Below, one piece after another: positions 39,397 through 39,470 of a stretch of DNA of 39,470 bases (positions within the stretch are counted from its first letter, which is position 1; each line of letters opens with the position of its first letter). The DNA lies in NCBI RefSeq assembly GCF_013314975.1, contig NZ_JABTYH010000039.1:1-39470 (forward strand), given 5' to 3'. Below the pieces are notes generated by a model, which searched no databases, was not told where the DNA came from, and saw only the letters and a program-made list of their open reading frames with translations. This DNA is from Pseudarthrobacter oxydans. Its GTDB lineage: Bacteria; Actinomycetota; Actinomycetes; Actinomycetales; Micrococcaceae. A program made the translations under genes and the position numbers.

Positions 39397-39470
39397 TTGG
39401 CTGCTGTCCTGTCGGATTGTACGTGTCCGCTCCGGCCGGTCTAGCCCCTCCTTCGTCGGGGCCTGCGGTC
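39396..39470 (+). repeat. Structured dispersed repeat, copy C (cut by window end)
   Basis: It starts TTTGGCTGCTGTCCTGTCGG, goes on with ATTGTACGTG and a hairpin GCCCC (39444-39448) / GGGGC (39458-39462) followed by CTGC. The rest lies outside the window. Confidence 0.7.

Noticed and set aside
1..39470. CRISPR array, tRNA or rRNA genes
   Set aside because: No regularly spaced repeats of CRISPR type and no tRNA or rRNA sequence was recognised by eye on either strand.

Overview
The window is high-GC bacterial DNA of actinobacterial type. The reasons are frequent GTG and TTG starts, an actinobacterial LexA box (TCGAA-N4-TTCGA type), a CsoR-like copper operator, and protein families common in Arthrobacter-like Micrococcaceae. 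That genus-level guess is an inference. No replication, partition or conjugation gene is visible, so plasmid versus chromosomal location is open. The density of transposons and recombinases marks it as an accessory region.

Region 1 (1-916) holds the 3' end of an unknown gene, a serine recombinase and its probable res region. Region 2 (917-19215) appears to be one Tn402/Tn5053-family transposon of about 18.3 kb. It has 27-bp terminal inverted repeats (21/27 match), repeated transposase-binding motifs at both ends, and tniA-tniB-tniQ-res-tniR at the right. Its cargo is a copper-handling island: a P1B ATPase, a CopZ-like chaperone, a cupredoxin, DUF305 and DUF6153 proteins, a DUF2933 protein, a methyltransferase-like membrane protein, an FtsX-type ABC transporter, a LOG protein, an EamA transporter, a PaaK-like enzyme and a universal stress protein. 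Two promoters inside the island carry the same 19-bp CsoR-type operator, yet no csoR gene is present, so control probably comes in trans.

Region 3 (19216-22800) contains two paralogous PASTA-domain proteins flanking a DUF1304 membrane protein, then a serine recombinase with its own inverted-repeat site and a membrane protein of unknown function. Region 4 (22896-26918) is a DNA damage module: an SRAP protein, a 48-residue protein, an ATP-dependent DNA ligase, a DUF6504-like protein, and umuDC behind a LexA box.

Region 5 (26919-32108) has a DnaA-box-like inverted repeat, dispersed repeats, a secreted protein, a lipoprotein, and two different IS110-family elements with upstream non-coding segments suited to bridge RNAs. 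Region 6 (32297-36933) is a 1472-residue secreted RHS protein with a short variable C-terminus followed by a tiny membrane protein, a candidate toxin-immunity pair. Region 7 (36934-39470) has a fourth serine recombinase and a DprA-like protein. A structured repeat of about 190-200 bp occurs in three copies (30504, 37924, 39396). It has inverted ends and a hairpin whose two arms change together between copies. It matches nothing I recognise and is the most original feature of the window, alongside the copper transposon.
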